Source of the DNA: a virus
DNA: 54,361 bases
IMG/VR virus record: IMGVR_UViG_3300022074_000053
Span: 1-54,361 of that record
Direction: 5' to 3' (one strand)
Part shown: positions 8,795-17,365 of the stretch, piece after piece
Position numbering within the stretch: position 1 is the first letter of the stretch
Layout of the letters: each line of letters begins with the position of its first letter
Made by a program: the position numbers and the translations under genes
The notes under the pieces: generated by a model
Database searches by the model: none
What the model saw: the letters and a program-made list of their open reading frames with translations, nothing else
Told to the model about the DNA's origin: nothing

Positions 8795-8940
8795 TGTTGT
8801 TCCTCCAAAGTTTTGTTAGTGATGATGATCTTTTGACCATCGTGAGTAAATTGTAATTCGTCGTCAGGATGCCACAATAACTCTTCATACATATCGTCAA
8901 GTTTTTGCATATCCTGATAAAGTGCGTCTGGATTTGGCAT
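8791..8940 (-). CDS. small acidic protein
   Basis: A 49-residue frame MPNPDALYQDMQKLDDMYEE, ending KTLEEQQ, overlapping the hli start by ATGA. It is soluble, acidic and helical in its first half, then LQFTHDGQKIIITN resembles a beta hairpin. Short proteins of this kind are common beside hli in cyanophages. Function unknown. Confidence 0.7.
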   Translation of the reverse strand: MPNPDALYQDMQKLDDMYEELLWHPDDELQFTHDGQKIIITNKTLEEQQ

Positions 8941-8966
8941 ATAAGTCTGTTTATCTGACGTATATA

Positions 8967-9188
8967 TTATCCAGGGAGCTCCAAATAAAACTTAGATTGA
9001 TCGCTAGGAGAATTCTCATAAATTGATGAATCTCCATATTGTTTGTGGTCTTTGTATCCAACCATACGCCCTTTAGTATTCTGAAGAGCAGGCATGAATA
9101 CGATAAAAAAGAATACTCCTGGGGCACCAATCAAAAGGGCACCACCAATAACATAGTAAGTAAGAATTTCAAGAAGGGAGTTTTCCAT
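8967..9188 (-). CDS. single-helix membrane protein
   Basis: A 73-residue protein with one long hydrophobic helix (about residues 10-33, YYVIGGALLIGAPGVFFFIV) and a polar tail with YKDHKQYGDSSIY. It begins at the stop of the preceding gene (shared base 9188) and lies among photosynthesis-related genes. Its size and topology resemble small photosystem subunits, but I cannot match it to a named one. Confidence 0.7.
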   Translation of the reverse strand: MENSLLEILTYYVIGGALLIGAPGVFFFIVFMPALQNTKGRMVGYKDHKQYGDSSIYENSPSDQSKFYLELPG

Positions 9189-9409
9189 TAGGTGTGATCA
9201 GTAAAGTGTTTTTGAATAACTTCTAAGCGTTCTTCCTCATGTGCAATAATATCAAGTTGATCTTGAATTGCAGCGAGGATGTCTGGGTGTTCGCCAATAC
9301 CTACAGGTTGATGTAGGTAAACTTCTACATTTGCTTTTGCTTTAGCAATATTACCTTGAGCATCAGCACTTAGTGCTTCAATAATTTTAGCGCGAAGATT
9401 GCAGGACAT
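9188..9409 (-). CDS. conserved helical protein, unknown
   Basis: A 73-residue soluble protein, MSCNLRAKIIEALSADAQGN onward, predicted mostly alpha-helical with a repeated Ala/Lys pattern and HEEERLEVIQKHF at the end. It is preceded by a sigma-70-like promoter containing a perfect palindrome. It is the first gene of the run leading to the hli group. Function unknown. Confidence 0.75.
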   Translation of the reverse strand: MSCNLRAKIIEALSADAQGNIAKAKANVEVYLHQPVGIGEHPDILAAIQDQLDIIAHEEERLEVIQKHFTDHT

Positions 9410-9431
9410 TGATACCGAATGTAAAAATTAT

Positions 9432-9454
9432 ATAGATTGCTTGACATCGTCAAG
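9432..9454 (-). promoter_or_regulatory. promoter with palindrome
   Basis: On the minus strand TTGACG is followed by 15 bases and TATAAT. The -35 lies inside the perfect palindrome CTTGACGATGTCAAG (9440-9454). This could be an operator site for a regulator, or chance. Confidence 0.45.
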
Positions 9455-9463
9455 TATCAATTG

Positions 9464-9682
9464 TCAGAATCCGAAGACACCAAAGAAAAATACACTACCA
9501 GTAGAAGCATAAGAGATAATAGCAGCAACAAATCCAAGCATAGCAGTGCGTCCATTTAACTTCTCTGCTTTCTCAGCATAGGTCTCATATCCATAACGCT
9601 CTACGTCAGTTTGAGAAACATACATTCTGGGTTCTTTAGCAAACAGATTTTGCTGCCCTCTCTCATTTGTTGTTACAGTCAT
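9464..9682 (-). CDS. hli: high-light-inducible protein
   Basis: A 72-residue Hli. A polar N-terminal half (MYVSQTDVERYGYETYAEKA) is followed by the chlorophyll-binding helix KLNGRTAMLGFVAAIISYAS and TGSVFFFGVFGF. The E-x-x-NGR-A-M pattern supplies the chlorophyll ligands. It is expected in the thylakoid membrane, protecting photosystem II and helping D1 and D2 turnover. A strong sigma-70 promoter (TTGACA, 17 bp, TATACT) lies just upstream. Confidence 0.95.
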   Translation of the reverse strand: MTVTTNERGQQNLFAKEPRMYVSQTDVERYGYETYAEKAEKLNGRTAMLGFVAAIISYASTGSVFFFGVFGF

Positions 9683-9708
9683 TTACTTAACGTTGTAAAT
9701 CTTTACAT

Positions 9709-9737
9709 AGTATATAGAAAAAAAAGAAAGGTGTCAA
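9709..9737 (-). promoter_or_regulatory. strong sigma-70-type promoter of hli
   Basis: Minus-strand TTGACA (9732-9737), 17 bp T-rich spacer and TATACT (9709-9714), about 27 bases upstream of the hli ATG. Confidence 0.75.
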
Positions 9738-9759
9738 GCCCTTCTGTGAGTATATTCAT

Positions 9760-10548
9760 TTATTTCGCTTCAAATCCAGGTGGAAGTCTACCAGCATAAG
9801 GATTATATTCAAACATATCATTCCAATTTACATCTGGAGATTGATTTCTCCAAAACTGCCAAAGACCTTCATGACTACTTTTATGGAAGGCATCAATATG
9901 AATATCATGAATATCAGATCCCAATTCAATCTTATAAAGAAATAAAGGGATAGCAAAAGTATTACCAGAGTTATAAATTAAATCATCTGCTACAGCACGA
10001 GGTTTCATACCCTGGTCAAGTTTGTACTTATCACCACGACAATGAAGGTCAACTAACTTTTGAGCATGTCTCCTAGTAATCAAATAACAAGCAGTAGAGA
10101 AGTCATTGACATATCTCTTATGAAGTTGAACTGTTATTGAAGCAGGATTTATTATGGCAAGTTGAACAACATCATAATCATAAGGAATCTTTGAATAAAA
10201 ATCTTTCCAAGTAAATCCCCAGTGAAATACATTTGATATATCACAATCATCTTCCATCATTAGAAGACAAGGTTCATCTGTCTCCAAAAACATCTTAAGT
10301 GCTTTTAGATGAGAAGTAACACAACCAACTTCTCCCGATGTCATTTGATCAGGATATCTACCTTTTAGTATTTCTCCCAAATCATTGTCACCTCTACCAT
10401 CATAAGCAGAAATACGTTGATAGTTTTCTATCTGCCAATACTTAAATTGCTCTTCCATAAACTTCCAACGTTCTGGTTTATCATCTAAGTTGATAACATA
10501 TATCGGAGGAAGTCCTTTTAGTTTATATACCGCTTTGTTTTTATCCAT
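9760..10548 (-). CDS. glycosyltransferase family 25-like
   Basis: A 262-residue protein with the GT25 opening IYVINLDDKPERWKFMEEQF, GEVGCVTSHLKALK near 95 and the metal-binding LLMMEDDCDIS near 120. GT25 enzymes transfer galactose or glucose to lipooligosaccharide or similar acceptors. It is the last gene of the polysaccharide locus. It follows its neighbour by 2 bases. It may act on the virion surface or on host envelope sugars. Confidence 0.85.
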   Translation of the reverse strand: MDKNKAVYKLKGLPPIYVINLDDKPERWKFMEEQFKYWQIENYQRISAYDGRGDNDLGEILKGRYPDQMTSGEVGCVTSHLKALKMFLETDEPCLLMMEDDCDISNVFHWGFTWKDFYSKIPYDYDVVQLAIINPASITVQLHKRYVNDFSTACYLITRRHAQKLVDLHCRGDKYKLDQGMKPRAVADDLIYNSGNTFAIPLFLYKIELGSDIHDIHIDAFHKSSHEGLWQFWRNQSPDVNWNDMFEYNPYAGRLPPGFEAK

Positions 10549-10550
10549 TG

Positions 10551-11309
10551 TTAAGATAGAACGTCTTCAATAATCATGTTGAACATCTTTGTCTTTTTCT
10601 CCAAAGGATCGTTAGATCCTTTCCAATTTGAATGCCAATTAGTCGCAGCACGGTAATGAATAAACTTACAATCTAAATGTAATTCTATATTATAACCTCT
10701 GGTTACTTCTTCATTTTGAAGTTCTATATCATTGTAGTGAGTTGGATACGTAGGTGAAACCTCATCAGTTTTTTTCATTTCAATACCAGTATTCTTAAAA
10801 TACCAATATGTCTGACCACCGACATCAGTCATTTGCCCATCAACCATACCGTCAGAAAAATCGATATTCTTATCTTCAATCTTAGGCATATTAAAAAACA
10901 TGATACCATTCCACATGTATTCTACATGAGATCTTTGTTGAGGAAGTCCAGCAATAATGGCATCTTCCATATAATCTTCTATACAAAATTCATCAATTAA
11001 AAACATATCAGAGTCTAAGAAAAATACTATATCTTCACTATGATTTTTTCTGATGATATTATCATATGTCCACTGAACAGTGTGAGCACAAGCTTGTGCT
11101 GGATTTAGTGGTTTGTTTGTTGGCGGTTTTCTATAATACTCAAGTTCATTTAAAGAACAAGCAACTTGAAACTGCTCTTTAATTTCTGGATCAACTGAGT
11201 CATCAACAATATGAAATTTGTATTCATCTTTCAAAAACTTTTTAAATAGAGTTTCTTGAAGAATAACAAAGTCGGGACGATTTACTACTGATGTGAAAAT
11301 ATGAATCAT
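10551..11309 (-). CDS. glycosyltransferase (GT-A fold)
   Basis: A 252-residue protein with a Rossmann-like start MIHIFTSVVNRPDFVILQET and a DxD metal site in DIVFFLDSDMFLIDEF near 95-110. The C-terminal half carries YPTHYNDIELQNEE. The family is not one I can name. The ATG at 11309 overlaps the epimerase stop (ATGA). It is likely a sugar transferase of the capsule-like locus, with donor unknown. Confidence 0.75.
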   Translation of the reverse strand: MIHIFTSVVNRPDFVILQETLFKKFLKDEYKFHIVDDSVDPEIKEQFQVACSLNELEYYRKPPTNKPLNPAQACAHTVQWTYDNIIRKNHSEDIVFFLDSDMFLIDEFCIEDYMEDAIIAGLPQQRSHVEYMWNGIMFFNMPKIEDKNIDFSDGMVDGQMTDVGGQTYWYFKNTGIEMKKTDEVSPTYPTHYNDIELQNEEVTRGYNIELHLDCKFIHYRAATNWHSNWKGSNDPLEKKTKMFNMIIEDVLS

Positions 11310-12202
11310 AATTGTTCCCTCACCCAATTTTCAAGTTTAACTTTGGGTCTCCACCCAAAAGTATTGTACATTTTCTCATTATTCGCACAAGTAACTCTGG
11401 ACTCACCAATACGTGGAGAAATATTAGTGGTGTTATCAGAGATCATTGCTGCTACTTCATTGACAGAATAGTTCACACCATTGCCAATGTTGTAAACCTG
11501 ACCATATGCTTCTTCATCAGCATTGCTGATTGCTGCCATAATATTAGCATTAACAACATCACCAACATATGTAAAGTCTCTACGTTGCTCACCATCACCC
11601 ACAATAGTAAGAGGTTCACCAGCAGCACGTTGACGAAGGAAGATACCTACAACAGGTGCATACTGACCTTTCAACGGTTGTCTTTCACCATACACATTGA
11701 AGTATCTGAAAATAACGGTATCCAAACCAAACAGTTTGGTGTACATCGTACAAAGTTTTTCTCCATTTACTTTAGAGATTGAATATGGGTTCAAACAATT
11801 ATCTGGTTGAGTTTCAACATTAGGAACTGGATTAAATCCGTAGGAAGATGACGTAGAAGAATACATTACTTTCTTCACACCCGCCTCGCGAGCACACTGC
11901 AGAACCGTGCAGGTGCCTACAGAGTTAATACTAACTGCCTCAATAGGGTTGAGAATTGCGGGTTGAATACGTGCCTCAGCAGCGATATGAAACACATAAT
12001 CAACACCATCATAGAGTGGACGTGTGTTTTCATAATCACGAATATCGAACTTATGGTTGCTCGCATCTTCATTCCAGTAAAACTGATCGTGAGCATCAGA
12101 GAACTCATTATCAATTACTACAACTTCATGACCAAGTTCCAAAAGTTCATCTACAAGGTTGGATCCGATAAATCCTGCGCCGCCAGTAACTAGGGATTTC
12201 AT
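11306..12202 (-). CDS. NAD-dependent nucleotide-sugar epimerase
   Basis: A 298-residue extended SDR enzyme. TGGAGFIGSNLVDELL binds NAD, SSTSSSYG supplies the Ser, and NPYSISKVNGEK holds the Tyr-x-x-x-Lys catalytic pair. VFRYFNVYGERQ and GDGEQRRDFTYVGDVVNA match UDP-glucose or UDP-GlcNAc 4-epimerases of the WbpP/GalE group. It would supply UDP-Gal or UDP-GalNAc (inference), a donor needed by the GT6 enzyme two genes upstream. It overlaps both neighbours by ATGA. Confidence 0.9.
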   Translation of the reverse strand: MKSLVTGGAGFIGSNLVDELLELGHEVVVIDNEFSDAHDQFYWNEDASNHKFDIRDYENTRPLYDGVDYVFHIAAEARIQPAILNPIEAVSINSVGTCTVLQCAREAGVKKVMYSSTSSSYGFNPVPNVETQPDNCLNPYSISKVNGEKLCTMYTKLFGLDTVIFRYFNVYGERQPLKGQYAPVVGIFLRQRAAGEPLTIVGDGEQRRDFTYVGDVVNANIMAAISNADEEAYGQVYNIGNGVNYSVNEVAAMISDNTTNISPRIGESRVTCANNEKMYNTFGWRPKVKLENWVREQL

Positions 12203-12918
12203 ACAATTTTCAATGGGTGATATGTGCTAGGAGCACCAGCAAGATCAGGAACTCCTTGAAGTCTTGAAAGATCAAACTTGACACTGTCAAAAAATCTTTG
12301 GGCATCACTAACGTGAATACCTACATCACTAATCTTACAAGTGGTAACTGCTTCATTATATCCATCTTGCCTGAAGAATGGATCATTTACACAGTAAACG
12401 TTAAAGTATTTTTGAACTTCAGCAAAACCAGGATCTTGGTTGTATCCAATCACCTCTGCTGCGTGATTACTAATACGCCTGCACATATTAACATATTCAG
12501 AGGTCAAATACAAGATTGCATGACCACCAAGCATATTAAATGTGCGAACAAGATCATCACTTACTTTTTCATAATGGACAAATGGTCCGGAGAATGCTCC
12601 AAGATATCTTGCCCATTGAGAGGTTCCAAGATAAACCGCATCAGCATCTTTAGGAACTTCAATTTCTGGTTTGAATGCATCTAGAGGAATACAATCATCC
12701 TCAAAGAGAACAAAGGGTGGATCAATCTCACATAAACCATTGTAGTGAGCACCAGCACAACCAGATGGTGGATTATGTGGTCGGTAAGGTCCTTCAACAC
12801 GAAGGATAGTTTCAAATCCACACTTCGTAAGAAGTGCTTCCATCTTTTCTTTCTTGTCTGTATCTTGCGGCAAATTCATATAAACCGCAGGAATTTTTCT
12901 TAAATCAATTTGCTGCAT
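12199..12918 (-). CDS. GT25-like glycosyltransferase
   Basis: A 239-residue protein beginning MQQIDLRKIPAVYMNLPQDT, with GCAGAHYNGLCEIDPPFVLF leading into EDDCIPLD, the acidic metal site typical of GT25-like enzymes (compare the gene at 9760). A start at 12927 is also possible, but the overlap with the GT6 gene would be longer. Donor and acceptor cannot be read from sequence. Confidence 0.75.
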   Translation of the reverse strand: MQQIDLRKIPAVYMNLPQDTDKKEKMEALLTKCGFETILRVEGPYRPHNPPSGCAGAHYNGLCEIDPPFVLFEDDCIPLDAFKPEIEVPKDADAVYLGTSQWARYLGAFSGPFVHYEKVSDDLVRTFNMLGGHAILYLTSEYVNMCRRISNHAAEVIGYNQDPGFAEVQKYFNVYCVNDPFFRQDGYNEAVTTCKISDVGIHVSDAQRFFDSVKFDLSRLQGVPDLAGAPSTYHPLKIV

Positions 12919-13654
12919 AATTTCCATAATGATTTGGATATTGACCTGCTATAAATTTTTCATTATTAAAATGACTTTCTTTTTTTAGCGCAACTATTTT
13001 TGGTTTATATGGATAACCTGGTTGGTTAATCAATTCTTCAGGAAACATATAACATGGACTCAATTGAGTTGGTGGGTTCTCATTAAAATATTTGTTGAGA
13101 TGACTCTCATCATGCCATCTAGCAATTATACCATTCCTTTCATCCTCCTCAACTCTTTCAGAAATAGTCTTTGCCATCTTTAAGAAGGTTTTAGATTTTC
13201 CACCCACAAATGCTGCAGCATAATACTTATCATGGTCCTCATCGGAGACGTAAGCAGTAGATCCTTCTCTCTTTTCATAAGGATAAAATTCTTTACTCTC
13301 TAATACTTTATATGGATGTAATACACCAACTAAATCATCCAAAACTTCACCACCAACTGGAGAAACAATACCAACATCAGCATCAAAAAGAAACAAGTAA
13401 TCAAAATCCTTTAAGAACTCTGCTTCAGATGTAATATAATTATATTTTTTCATAGCAGGTTCTGGCCAAGGTTTGTGACCAATGTGAGATATTTTTACAT
13501 TATCAGATACCTCTTCAATTTCATGATCAGTGAATAATAGACAATTAAAATCTAATTCTTCGTCATCAAGAAAATACTTTTCAATATCTTCTAAAAGACG
13601 ATCGACAAACTGAATATACTCATTTGTTGCTATTGTAATGATACAGATTTTCAT
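12905..13654 (-). CDS. GT6 family glycosyltransferase (ABO-transferase-like)
   Basis: A 249-residue protein with clear GT6 signatures: DYLFLFDADVGIVSPVG (DxD), YYAAAFVGGKSKTFLKMAKT and RWHDESHLNKYF, the last almost identical to the human A/B transferases. GT6 enzymes add alpha-1,3-linked Gal or GalNAc, often to Fuc-alpha-1,2-Gal. At the positions equivalent to human 266-268 (Leu-Gly-Gly for A, Met-Gly-Ala for B) this protein has Ala-Ala-Ala. It lacks the mammalian stem and membrane anchor, as bacterial members do. Related cyanophage GT6 proteins are known as I recall. The fucosyltransferase and GDP-fucose genes lie upstream in the same operon. Confidence 0.9.
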   Translation of the reverse strand: MKICIITIATNEYIQFVDRLLEDIEKYFLDDEELDFNCLLFTDHEIEEVSDNVKISHIGHKPWPEPAMKKYNYITSEAEFLKDFDYLFLFDADVGIVSPVGGEVLDDLVGVLHPYKVLESKEFYPYEKREGSTAYVSDEDHDKYYAAAFVGGKSKTFLKMAKTISERVEEDERNGIIARWHDESHLNKYFNENPPTQLSPCYMFPEELINQPGYPYKPKIVALKKESHFNNEKFIAGQYPNHYGNYAAN

Positions 13655-14286
13655 TTCATATCCTTAAATAAAAAATCATTATGAAATCCAGTAGTGCCCC
13701 AACCGGGATTAGAAATTGGATTATATTGGGAATAATTACATAAACACTTGTAATCATTCTTCTGTAGGAATGTTTTTACATCATACTCATTAGAATCCCA
13801 CAATTCTATGAGCATATAATTTGGTCTATATTTTTTAAGGTTTAATCCTTTCAATACTTCCAATTCATAACCTTCAACATCTAATGATAGAAAATCAATA
13901 TTTTTATTAATTTCACATTTATCTATAATAGTTTCTAGAGTTGTAGTTTGACATGTATATTCACCACCATCAACTACTTTTGTCATCAAACCATTTTCAT
14001 GATTCAGTGAAACTTGATAATCATCTTCAGCACCACAAGCAGTATTAAAGCATATAGATTTTGGTCTATTCTTTACACACTCCTTATATCTTTCTCCAGA
14101 AACTTCAATCAGTATACCAGTCCAGTTTTTTGTTTTTTCAAAAAACGCAGTATTCGATTGAATTAAACCATCATATGCTCCGAGTTCAATGAAAAAACCA
14201 TTTTCTTTATTAAAGAAAATTTCTTCGTTGAGTTTCAAATCAAATGGTATTCCCTTATTTGTAAGATTTGAAAAAGATTCACTCAT
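13651..14286 (-). CDS. FkbM-type SAM methyltransferase
   Basis: A 211-residue methyltransferase. NGFFIELGAYDGLIQSNTAF is the SAM-binding motif, IDFLSLDVEGYELEVLKGLN is the FkbM signature. Such enzymes O-methylate sugars or similar hydroxyls. It shares an ATGA overlap with GT6 and has a second FkbM-type protein two genes upstream. O-methylation could cap or mask the phage-made glycan (inference). Confidence 0.85.
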   Translation of the reverse strand: MSESFSNLTNKGIPFDLKLNEEIFFNKENGFFIELGAYDGLIQSNTAFFEKTKNWTGILIEVSGERYKECVKNRPKSICFNTACGAEDDYQVSLNHENGLMTKVVDGGEYTCQTTTLETIIDKCEINKNIDFLSLDVEGYELEVLKGLNLKKYRPNYMLIELWDSNEYDVKTFLQKNDYKCLCNYSQYNPISNPGWGTTGFHNDFLFKDMK

Positions 14287-14290
14287 TATT

Positions 14291-15064
14291 CTACGTTTTA
14301 ACTTGCTTCAGCATAATATAGTCTTCTTTTTTTCGACCATATCTCTCAAAGAAATCATAATAACTTGTTTCTTCATCACCAGTTTTCAATTCTTTAAAGC
14401 AATCATGAAGACCATTGAAGTAGAGATTTATAACTCCCTGATCATTTGTTTTACTTGTAAAGTATTTCAATGACCATTCATTCAATAAGTCACATGTATC
14501 TTCATCAATTAAATCTGTATCATAAATGAATGTAGTTGTTTGAAAATAATCTTTTGACAAATCAAAATTTTCATTCAACTCACGATAAATTTCTGGAAAC
14601 TCTACTTTATCAAATTGATCTCTAAGTTTCCAAACCTTTGATGGATCATCAAGTGCTGCTAAGAATTTACCCCTTTCGGCAAGAGCAACAATCTTATCAA
14701 CAGGTTTGAATATTTTCATAGAAGCATCTATTCCCCAACAATATTGCCACTGTTTGAAATAGGTATGGAAAGCATAAATCTTATGCCACTGAAATGACTT
14801 TCGCACCTCTGGAAAATCAGTTCTATGTGTTATCGGTTTCTGTATTAATTTTTTGAGTTGTTCTGTTCTGTCAATTTCGGGAAAATATTTAATGATAACT
14901 TTTTCATCATCATAAGAAAGATCTTTATCTTTAAGATCATCACCAATAATAACAACGATATCACCTTCATACTTACCATTCCTTCTTAATTCTTGAATGG
15001 TCTGATGAGCTCTATCTAACCAAGGTTCATTACAATAAGTTATCACACAAAAATCTTTTTTCAT
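14291..15064 (-). CDS. putative glycosyltransferase
   Basis: A 257-residue protein starting MKKDFCVITYCNEPWLDRAH. It has WGIDASMKIFKPVDKIVALA near 110-130 where a GT8-like DxD-type motif would lie (here D-A-S) and DQGVINLYFNGL further on, a typical position of the second acidic motif in GT8-like proteins. Low similarity leaves the family uncertain. It lies between two FkbM methyltransferases, which makes a sugar role likely. Confidence 0.65.
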   Translation of the reverse strand: MKKDFCVITYCNEPWLDRAHQTIQELRRNGKYEGDIVVIIGDDLKDKDLSYDDEKVIIKYFPEIDRTEQLKKLIQKPITHRTDFPEVRKSFQWHKIYAFHTYFKQWQYCWGIDASMKIFKPVDKIVALAERGKFLAALDDPSKVWKLRDQFDKVEFPEIYRELNENFDLSKDYFQTTTFIYDTDLIDEDTCDLLNEWSLKYFTSKTNDQGVINLYFNGLHDCFKELKTGDEETSYYDFFERYGRKKEDYIMLKQVKT

Positions 15065-15070
15065 AATAAG

Positions 15071-15748
15071 TTACCTCTGATTTGTAAAAATGAAATTTGA
15101 ACCAAATTGAACGTTGGTATCACCATATTCTAAATCAAAACCATTATTGGTCAGATATTCATTTACATCCCTGAACAAGCATTGTCCTTCATACATTGGA
15201 TTCATCTCAAGTTCAGTGTGAATAATTTGAACTGTATCTAAAAGTGAACCAAGACTTTGAAGTGCTTTAAGTTCTGCTCCCTGAAGATCCATCCAAATGA
15301 TATCAATCTTATCAATACCATTCTTTTCACAGAACGTATCTAGACGTGTACAAGGAACTTCGATTTCATATTGAACATATTTTTCTATAAAATCATATTG
15401 ACCATTAGCACGATAAAGACTGGATGCTCCCTGATTTCCATCTTCCCATGTTGTTATAGTTTTTTCCTTGTCCATAGGATAAAACTTACATAGTCCATCA
15501 TAATTATTTACTGCTTCATTAATAACAGTAATAGAATCATAACCTTCAGTATTTTCTACACAAACATTATACGATACTGGATTTGCTTCAAACGTATATA
15601 CTTTTGCGTTTGGATATTTTTTAGATAGTTCTACAGACTCCAATGCGTGACAAGCACCAACATCAAAGATAACTTCTACTTCTTTGTTTTTGAATGTTTG
15701 AGTAAGATATGAGTTAAACACTCTCATATCCTCAACGACATATTGCAT
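15071..15748 (-). CDS. FkbM-type SAM methyltransferase
   Basis: A 225-residue protein with EVIFDVGACHALESVELSKK (SAM motif I), AKVYTFEANP (acidic residue after strand 2) and IDIIWMDLQGAELKALQSLG, the FkbM family signature. Only distantly similar to the FkbM gene at 13651, so this is more likely independent acquisition than recent duplication. It would methylate a sugar hydroxyl. Confidence 0.85.
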   Translation of the reverse strand: MQYVVEDMRVFNSYLTQTFKNKEVEVIFDVGACHALESVELSKKYPNAKVYTFEANPVSYNVCVENTEGYDSITVINEAVNNYDGLCKFYPMDKEKTITTWEDGNQGASSLYRANGQYDFIEKYVQYEIEVPCTRLDTFCEKNGIDKIDIIWMDLQGAELKALQSLGSLLDTVQIIHTELEMNPMYEGQCLFRDVNEYLTNNGFDLEYGDTNVQFGSNFIFTNQR

Positions 15749-15752
15749 GAGA

Positions 15753-16544
15753 TTAATTAATGAAATTCAACCAGTAATCCACCGTTAGATAATCTTGATT
15801 GTCAAAGGAGAACTTATCATAAACCTCATCAAGGTTTATAGAATTCAAATCAGACCAATTATCAACAAATAGAACAGGCATATTTTTATATAGACGCTCC
15901 ATAGAACCCTCTCTTTTGATAACAGGAACTCGACGCATCATCAAAATTTCCCAGGTCCTATGACAATCAAGACCATTACCTCTAGGACTTAAAACAAACT
16001 TATGATCCCTAATTCTTTGTAGATATTCTGAATAAGAAAGGTTTGGTTCATCAATTGAGATGAACTTCATTTGTGATGCTGAATCATAACAAAATTGACG
16101 TTCTGCTAAAGAAGTATTTTTATTACAGTTTAAATATGCTGTCTTTACAGGATCATATTCTTTATTTCTTGATTCAATCAACCATTTAGTCTTAGGTCCA
16201 AAAGTTGCTTCCCATCTTTTATTTTCAAATCCAATAGGCAGTGGAATAACCTTTTCAGAATAAGAATTTTGTCCATACCACTCATCCCAACAAGTAAGTT
16301 GCTGAACATCTATACCATTAGGATTGTCTGTCGGACCATCATACAAACAATGATCACTATTAGAGGTAATAATTTTCAAAGATTTTCTTTTGTTTAGAAT
16401 ATCTTTGAACGATAATATGTGGTGAGTATCAATATAAATCGCATCTCCATCCTCTATGGTATATGGATCACAATAAAGTTGATCATAATGAATCAATACT
16501 TTATCAGCAACTTGAGGATACGACTCGCCTCGGATTATATTCAT
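15753..16544 (-). CDS. exostosin-like (GT47-type) glycosyltransferase
   Basis: A 263-residue protein whose C-terminal third has FVLSPRGNGLDCHRTWEIL, the motif of exostosin/GT47-like GT-B domains, followed by MMRRVPVIKREGSMERLYK and LPVLFVDNWSDL. The N-terminal half has DAIYIDTHHILSFKD and is less typical. Only the donor-binding half is clearly recognisable. It overlaps the next upstream gene by ATGA. Confidence 0.7.
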   Translation of the reverse strand: MNIIRGESYPQVADKVLIHYDQLYCDPYTIEDGDAIYIDTHHILSFKDILNKRKSLKIITSNSDHCLYDGPTDNPNGIDVQQLTCWDEWYGQNSYSEKVIPLPIGFENKRWEATFGPKTKWLIESRNKEYDPVKTAYLNCNKNTSLAERQFCYDSASQMKFISIDEPNLSYSEYLQRIRDHKFVLSPRGNGLDCHRTWEILMMRRVPVIKREGSMERLYKNMPVLFVDNWSDLNSINLDEVYDKFSFDNQDYLTVDYWLNFIN

Positions 16545-17365
16545 AAGAATGGTGCCGTAACTTTAGAGTGAATGTGAAGATTGATAATTGGATATTCCTT
16601 ACCATCATATTTCACGTATGGTTTTTTGTCAATCATCACAGGAACAAGTTCACCACTCTGAATACCACGACCTATATCATGCGTATGATGAGCAAATCCT
16701 GGAGCATGACCTTGATGTGTTCCACCAAAAAATTGTCCATATGAGGAAGGATCAAATACTATATTAGTTTCATTTGGAAAAATATTGAGTTTTCTAATTA
16801 AATCTGGATTTCTATCCATTATTCCACATATCAATCTCATCTCATTTGCCATACCAGATGACGAATACTCAACCTGTAGAGATGGATTAAAAACTACATC
16901 ATGTAGAATATGACAAATTTTATTTGTTTTTTCTATACTGCCAAATCGTGAGAACCCAAACACCACTTCTAAGTTATTATGATAGGTAATATAAAGACCA
17001 TCAAAATCATTGATTAGATGTTCAAATTGATTAGATGATTGAAACATAAGAACATCAGAATCAAAATGATAACAAGCATCAAGATTCAAATGAACCATCG
17101 CATCTCTGACAAGAAAAACTCTGAATATAGATGTTCTCCAAAGTTGATTAGATTCTGTTCTGAACAAATTCATGTCCATAACTCTTAAGGTTTGTTCAGA
17201 AGCAATATCTTTTACTTGAAGGACTTCTACACCATCTATATCAACATCTTGATCTGTTACAAATATAATTCTTGATTCTGGATCAACTCTATCAATAGTT
17301 CTAAAAGAATCTATTAGATAATCTGGTGGCAATTGTCCGATGTGACAATGGATATAACTTATCAT
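16541..17365 (-). CDS. putative glycosyltransferase
   Basis: A 274-residue protein MISYIHCHIGQLPPDYLIDS with ACYHFDSDVLMFQSSNQF near 100 providing a D-x-D metal site and LIYITYHN-like strands after it. The ending INLHIHSK fits a GT-A fold enzyme. I cannot name its family. Both ends overlap neighbouring genes by 4 bases, placing it in the operon. Confidence 0.65.
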   Translation of the reverse strand: MISYIHCHIGQLPPDYLIDSFRTIDRVDPESRIIFVTDQDVDIDGVEVLQVKDIASEQTLRVMDMNLFRTESNQLWRTSIFRVFLVRDAMVHLNLDACYHFDSDVLMFQSSNQFEHLINDFDGLYITYHNNLEVVFGFSRFGSIEKTNKICHILHDVVFNPSLQVEYSSSGMANEMRLICGIMDRNPDLIRKLNIFPNETNIVFDPSSYGQFFGGTHQGHAPGFAHHTHDIGRGIQSGELVPVMIDKKPYVKYDGKEYPIINLHIHSKVTAPFL

